From: Christensenella sp036660175
GTDB taxonomy: Bacteria; Bacillota; Clostridia; Christensenellales; Christensenellaceae
DNA: 9,435 bases
Assembly (NCBI GenBank): GCA_036660175.1
Contig: JAVXBD010000048.1
Span: forward strand, 1 to 9,435
Direction: 5' to 3'
The translations under genes and the position numbers were made by a program. The notes beneath the pieces were generated by a model. It was not told where the DNA came from. It made no database searches and saw only the letters and a list, made by a program, of their open reading frames with translations. Below are positions 6,736-9,435 of this stretch, one piece after another (position 1 is the stretch's first letter; the number at the start of each line of letters is the position of its first letter).

Positions 6736-6747
6736 CGGCAATTGCCG
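6736..6747. promoter_or_regulatory. Perfect 12-base palindrome, candidate operator
   Basis: CGGCAATTGCCG is exactly self-complementary and sits 17 bases after the -10 box, about +12 relative to the predicted start. Binding of a repressor dimer there would block a strong promoter. Which regulator would bind is unknown, and a chance palindrome cannot be excluded. Confidence 0.4.
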
Positions 6748-6765
6748 TATCTAATCAATCAATTT

Positions 6766-6770
6766 GGAGG
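6766..6770 (+). promoter_or_regulatory. Ribosome binding site fixing the start of the kinase-like gene
   Basis: GGAGG ends eight bases before ATG 6779. The alternative in-frame TTG at 6764 overlaps this site and has no site of its own. Confidence 0.85.
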
Positions 6771-6778
6771 TGTTCTTC

Positions 6779-7399
6779 ATGAAAAAAGATATTATCATCA
6801 CCATTAGCAGACAGTTTGCCAGCGGCGGAAGATCCATCGGAAAAAAGCTTGCAGATGCACTTGGCATTCCGTATTATGACAAAGAGCTTATTACACTTGC
6901 TGCACGTGAAAGCGGCTATAAAGAAGAATTTTTTGAAAATGCTGACGAAAAAGCATCCAGTAAATTTTTATACTATTTATCGTCGGGCCTTGGCAATGTT
7001 TCTACATGGGGAACAGATATTGCACTTGATGATAAATTATTTTTTATACAAGCCGACGTCATTCGCAGCGTTGCCGCCAAAGGTTCGTGTGTGATTATCG
7101 GAAGATGTGCCGATTATGTACTGGACGCAAACCCGAACTGCATCAATATTTTTATCTATTCTGACATAACTCACCGATTACAGCGTGCTGTAAACGATTA
7201 TCATTTAGAGTCGAAAAACCTTGAAGATGCCATTATCAAATCGGACAAGAAAAGAGCTACCTATTACAATTATTATTCCGATAAAAAATGGGGACAAATG
7301 GAAAACTATGATTTGCTTTTAAACAGCGACAGCGTGGGCATTGATAATGCCGTTAAACTGATTAAAGAATATGTGGATATGCGCTCTACCGCAAAATAA
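6779..7399 (+). CDS. Cytidylate kinase-like family protein
   Basis: A P-loop nucleotide-kinase-like protein of 206 residues, similar to the Cytidylate_kin2 (PF13189) proteins common in Clostridia. Visible: ITISRQFASGGRSIGKKLAD (8-27), a modified P-loop region of the type found in this family; LGIPYYDKELI (28-38) with Asp34; CVIIGRCADYVL (104-115); and a basic region KSDKKRATYYNYYSDKKWG (154-172) that corresponds to the lid/acceptor part of CMP kinases. Housekeeping Cmk has a more standard P-loop and is usually about 220 residues, so this is probably not the essential CMP kinase; the true substrate is unknown. A TTG at 6764 in frame would give five more residues, but GGAGG (6766-6770) lies eight bases before ATG 6779, which settles the start. 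It is a single-gene unit with a strong promoter, a palindrome in the leader and a terminator after the stop. Confidence 0.87.
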   Translation: MKKDIIITISRQFASGGRSIGKKLADALGIPYYDKELITLAARESGYKEEFFENADEKASSKFLYYLSSGLGNVSTWGTDIALDDKLFFIQADVIRSVAAKGSCVIIGRCADYVLDANPNCINIFIYSDITHRLQRAVNDYHLESKNLEDAIIKSDKKRATYYNYYSDKKWGQMENYDLLLNSDSVGIDNAVKLIKEYVDMRSTAK

Positions 7400-7411
7400 G
7401 TGTTCACTCTA

Positions 7412-7450
7412 AAAAAATCGCCTTTTATCAATCTGTAAAGGCGATTTTTT
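7412..7450. terminator. Bidirectional terminator between the kinase-like gene and leuB
   Basis: AAAAAATCGCCTTT (7412-7425) pairs perfectly with AAAGGCGATTTTTT (7437-7450) over 14 positions around an 11-base loop. The A/T ends supply a U tract in either direction. It begins 12 bases after the kinase-like stop and also lies downstream of leuB and its duplicated tail. Confidence 0.92.
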
Positions 7451-7502
7451 GTCTGTTCTTTTTCGGGCAAAGCTGCTTGCTATTGTCATTCTGCATATTC
7501 TA

Positions 7503-7828
7503 TTTTTCATCACAGTCACTATTTTAAGCACGCAACAATCAAATTCCCCATTTGCGCTGTACCAATTGCCTTTTCGCCCTTTGCGGCAATATCGGCGGTT
7601 CTTGCGCCGTCACTTAACACTTGCTGAACAGCACCTTCTATTGATGCCGCCTCTTTTTCCAGTTTTTCATCGCAGGCACTATTTTTAAGCTAAGCACTCA
7701 ACAATCAAGCTCCCCATTTGCGCTGTACCAATTGCCTTTTCGCCCTTTGCGGCAATATCGGCGGTTCTTGCGCCGTCACTTAACACTTGCTGAACAGCAC
7801 CTTCTATTGATGCCGCCTCTTTTTCCAG
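7503..7828. repeat. Tandem direct repeat of the leuB 3' end (two units of 160 and 166 bases)
   Basis: Unit 1 is 7503-7662 and unit 2 is 7663-7828, head to tail with no bases between. On the plus strand each begins TTTTTCATC and ends CTCTTTTTCCAG. The last 113 bases of each unit (7550-7662 and 7716-7828) are identical. The first 47 or 53 bases differ by five substitutions and a six-base indel (GCTTAA extra in unit 2, minus strand). Unit 2 is the real end of leuB plus the bases just beyond its stop; unit 1 is a detached copy. No mobile element, integrase or other gene lies in or between the copies. Confidence 0.95.
7519..7662 (-). pseudogene. leuB: Detached copy of the leuB C-terminal coding end
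   Basis: Read on the minus strand, this fragment encodes 47 residues plus a TAG stop (7519-7521). It starts LEKEAASIEGAVQQVLSDGA and ends AQMGNLIVACLK, against AQMGSLIVECLA in the intact gene. It begins abruptly at the repeat boundary, has no start codon or ribosome site, and lies downstream of the leuB stop, so it is not translated as a protein. It is the non-functional product of the tandem duplication, or the original end of the gene displaced by a newer one. Confidence 0.88.
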
Positions 7829-8746
7829 ATGCAGCGAATACCGCAGCATCATCGCACACGATAAAATCATCGCAATTGGATTGGCAATGTCTTTGCCAGC
7901 TATATCTGGTGCAGAGCCATGAACTGGCTCAAATACGCCCAAGCTTCCCTTTCCAAGGCTTGCAGAGGGCAGCATTCCAATCGAACCTGTAATCATGCTT
8001 GCCTCATCTGATAAAATATCGCCAAAAAGATTTCCTGTCAAAATCACGTCAAACTGGCGTGGATTCATTACAAGCTGCATCGCCGCATTATCGACATACA
8101 GATGGTTTAGTGCAACATCTGGATAATCTCGTGCAACACGCACAACGGTGTTTCGCCAAAGCTTTGAGGTTGCAAGCACATTTGCCTTGTCAACACTCGT
8201 AACCCTGTTTTTACGCTTGCGGGCGCTTTCAAAAGCGACTCTTGCAATGCGTTCTACTTCATAATCAAAATACTCCATCAAATCATATCCATGTTTATCG
8301 TCCGAACCTTTTTTCCCAAAATAGACGTCCCCCGTAAGTTCCCGAATCACCAAAATATCAAGATGGCTTCCCACAATTTCGTCTTTTAAAGGGCAGGCGC
8401 TTTTAAGCTCCTTATAAATAATTGCAGGGCGCAGATTTGCAAAAAGCTCTAAACCGCCACGAAGCCGCAGCAAACCGTTCTCTGGACGCTTTTCGACGGG
8501 AAGATTATCCCACTTTTCGCCACCCACCGCCGCCAAAAGCACTGCATCGCTCTTTTTGCACTGTTCGAGTGAAAAATCGGGAAGCGGATTATCGTATTTA
8601 TCGATTGCAATACCGCCCATATCAACATCAGTAAAGGTAAACTTATGGCCATAAAGAACGCTTAAGCGGTTTAACACATTGACCGCCTGTGCGGCTATTT
8701 CTGGGCCAATTCCATCTCCATTTATCAAAGCAATTTCATAATTCAT
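7685..8746 (-). CDS. leuB: 3-Isopropylmalate dehydrogenase
   Basis: Oxidatively decarboxylates 3-isopropylmalate with NAD+ to 2-oxoisocaproate in leucine biosynthesis; cytosolic homodimer, Mg2+/Mn2+ dependent. Its 353 residues are typical. Visible: INGDGIGPE (8-16), RPENGLLRLR (87-96) and LFANLRPA (101-108), which mark LeuB rather than isocitrate dehydrogenase, IRELTGDVYFG (134-144) with catalytic Tyr142, VDKANVL (185-191) with Lys187, YVDN (217-220) with Asp219, GNLFGDILSDEAS (238-250) with metal ligands Asp243 and Asp247, and the NAD-binding EPVHGSAPDIAGKDIANP (273-290). The ATG at 8744-8746 is preceded by GGGAGG (8756-8761); a TTG two codons earlier sits too close to that site. leuA, leuC and leuD are not alongside, and the short leader shows no T-box. 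Oddity: the last 47 codons and the sequence after the stop are repeated in tandem downstream, with the extreme C-terminus differing between copies. Confidence 0.96.
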   Translation of the reverse strand: MNYEIALINGDGIGPEIAAQAVNVLNRLSVLYGHKFTFTDVDMGGIAIDKYDNPLPDFSLEQCKKSDAVLLAAVGGEKWDNLPVEKRPENGLLRLRGGLELFANLRPAIIYKELKSACPLKDEIVGSHLDILVIRELTGDVYFGKKGSDDKHGYDLMEYFDYEVERIARVAFESARKRKNRVTSVDKANVLATSKLWRNTVVRVARDYPDVALNHLYVDNAAMQLVMNPRQFDVILTGNLFGDILSDEASMITGSIGMLPSASLGKGSLGVFEPVHGSAPDIAGKDIANPIAMILSCAMMLRYSLHLEKEAASIEGAVQQVLSDGARTADIAAKGEKAIGTAQMGSLIVECLA

Positions 8747-8755
8747 CAACAAAAA

Positions 8756-8761
8756 CCTCCC
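8756..8761 (-). promoter_or_regulatory. leuB ribosome binding site
   Basis: Minus-strand GGGAGG, nine bases before ATG 8746. The in-frame TTG at 8750-8752 would leave only three bases, so the ATG is preferred. Confidence 0.75.
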
Positions 8762-8785
8762 TAAAAATCAATCTTCTATGCTATC

Positions 8786-8814
8786 AATATACCGCATATC
8801 ATCAAAAATTTCAA
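8786..8814 (-). promoter_or_regulatory. leuB promoter
   Basis: Minus-strand -35 TTGAAA (8809-8814; 5 of 6) and -10 TATATT (8786-8791; 5 of 6) with a 17-base spacer. The start near 8779 leaves a leader of about 33 bases, too short for a T-box or leucine attenuator, so control, if any, is probably at initiation. Confidence 0.75.
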
Positions 8815-8846
8815 TGGACAAACGGCATAAAAAGCAATAGTATAAT
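8815..8846 (+). promoter_or_regulatory. Possible promoter of the sugar isomerase-like gene
   Basis: A perfect TATAAT (8841-8846) lies 30 bases before the ATG. The best -35 candidate, TGGACA (8815-8820), is 20 bases away, longer than ideal. It directly abuts the leuB -35 box (8809-8814), so the two promoters are back to back and may compete for polymerase. Confidence 0.5.
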
Positions 8847-8875
8847 AGGTAGAAATGATGATATAGGAGAGTCTT

Positions 8876-9435
8876 ATGAAAACTGGCATATCCACGGCTT
8901 GTTTCTTTTGCAGAGAATACAACGAAAATGCCGTCAAAGAAATCGCAAAATTAGGCATCTGCGATATTGAAATCTTTTTTTCGGCACAGATGGAGTATCA
9001 GCGCTCTTTTACAGACGAGCTGAAAAGGATTTGTAGCGGCGAGGGAATACGAGTATGTGCCGTTCATGCGATGTGCACACAGTTTGAACCCCAGCTTTTT
9101 TCGGCACACAAGCGGCAGGCAGACGAAGCACTTGTGGTGTTTGACAAGGTATGCGATGCGGCGGCAAATTTAGGAGCAGGCATTTATGTCTTTCATGGAC
9201 CAATGAATATAAAACGTGCAAGAACACTGCATATCAATTATCAATATGCAGGTGAAAAAACGGCATTTTTAGCTGAGCGATGCAAAAAAAGCAGTGTAAA
9301 GCTTGCCTATGAAAATGTGCATTGGTGCTGGTATCATAAGCCTGGATTTGCACAGAAACTGCTTAAAAATGCAGATACCGACAACCTTTATTTTACGCTG
9401 GATATTAAGCAAGCGGCGCAATCTGGATATGAAAT
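8876..9435 (+). CDS. Sugar phosphate isomerase/epimerase-like TIM-barrel protein (partial)
   Basis: The frame from ATG 8876 stays open to the window edge: 186 codons, 3' end not visible. The protein resembles the xylose isomerase-like TIM-barrel family (PF01261), which includes sugar and inositol isomerases/epimerases and endonuclease IV. Supporting stretches: MKTGISTACF at the N-terminal strand, VCAVHAMCTQFEP (60-72) with His64, AANLGAGIYVFHGP (96-109) with His107, LAYENVHWCWY (143-153) with Glu146, and YFTLDIKQAAQSG (172-184) with Asp176; Glu146 and Asp176 fit the usual metal ligands. The LDIKQA stretch and the sugar-enzyme-like AYENV suggest an isomerase/epimerase rather than a nuclease. 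No signal peptide. AGGAGA (8865-8870) precedes the ATG by five bases. It diverges from leuB, with no sugar-transport or kinase neighbour visible, so the substrate is unknown. Confidence 0.85.
   Translation, partial: MKTGISTACFFCREYNENAVKEIAKLGICDIEIFFSAQMEYQRSFTDELKRICSGEGIRVCAVHAMCTQFEPQLFSAHKRQADEALVVFDKVCDAAANLGAGIYVFHGPMNIKRARTLHINYQYAGEKTAFLAERCKKSSVKLAYENVHWCWYHKPGFAQKLLKNADTDNLYFTLDIKQAAQSGYE

Noticed and set aside
7503..7828. Attachment-site pair (attL/attR) of an integrated element at leuB
   Set aside because: The two copies directly abut; no element, integrase or cargo lies between them, so this remains at most a historical explanation.
7449..7992. Plus-strand open frames with a shared repeated peptide (FRPLRQYRRFLRRHLTLAEQ)
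   Set aside because: They lie antisense to leuB and its duplicated tail; the repeated peptide is just the DNA repeat read on the wrong strand, without ribosome sites.
8747..8785. T-box or leucine attenuator before leuB
   Set aside because: The predicted leader is only about 33 bases, with no Leu-codon run and no terminator hairpin.

Overview
The window reads as a chromosomal stretch from a low-to-moderate GC Gram-positive anaerobe, most likely a member of the Clostridia. The grounds are the strong AGGAGG-type ribosome binding sites, the A/T-rich intergenic DNA with sigma-A-like promoters (17-base spacers), hairpin-plus-U-tract terminators at most gene ends, and the gene families present. It is mostly metabolic housekeeping. 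I see no tRNA, rRNA, CRISPR array, phage gene or transposase.

Layout, left to right. (1) Bases 1-343 hold the 3' end of a thiamine-pyrophosphate-dependent enzyme of the acetolactate-synthase-like family; an in-frame stop at 5-7 suggests it is broken. (2) A bidirectional terminator lies at 395-439. (3) gap (glyceraldehyde-3-phosphate dehydrogenase, minus) and fba (class II fructose-bisphosphate aldolase, plus) are transcribed divergently from a 191-base region with a clear promoter for each. (4) A bidirectional terminator separates fba from the convergent galE (UDP-glucose 4-epimerase, minus), which has a long, structured leader. (5) A MATE-family efflux gene and an M29 aminopeptidase gene follow each other on the minus strand, with an extra promoter just before the peptidase and a terminator after it. 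(6) A cytidylate-kinase-like gene (plus) has a near-consensus promoter followed by a perfect 12-base palindrome. (7) leuB (3-isopropylmalate dehydrogenase, minus) converges on it; directly after leuB lies a second, tandem copy of the last ~47 codons of leuB. (8) A sugar-phosphate isomerase/epimerase-like TIM-barrel gene (plus) diverges from leuB and runs off the right edge.

Functionally, gap and fba are glycolytic/gluconeogenic, galE links UDP-glucose and UDP-galactose for sugar use and surface polysaccharide, leuB belongs to leucine synthesis, and the rest are transport, peptide turnover and poorly defined functions. Most genes look like separate transcription units; only MATE-aminopeptidase could be an operon.

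The least ordinary features are the tandem partial duplication of the leuB 3' end with its abruptly diverged tail, the eukaryote/GapA-type sequence of the GAPDH, the near-identical inverted translation-start segments of gap and fba, and operator-like dyads at the galE and kinase-like promoters. I did not find convincing evidence of a new multi-gene system here.
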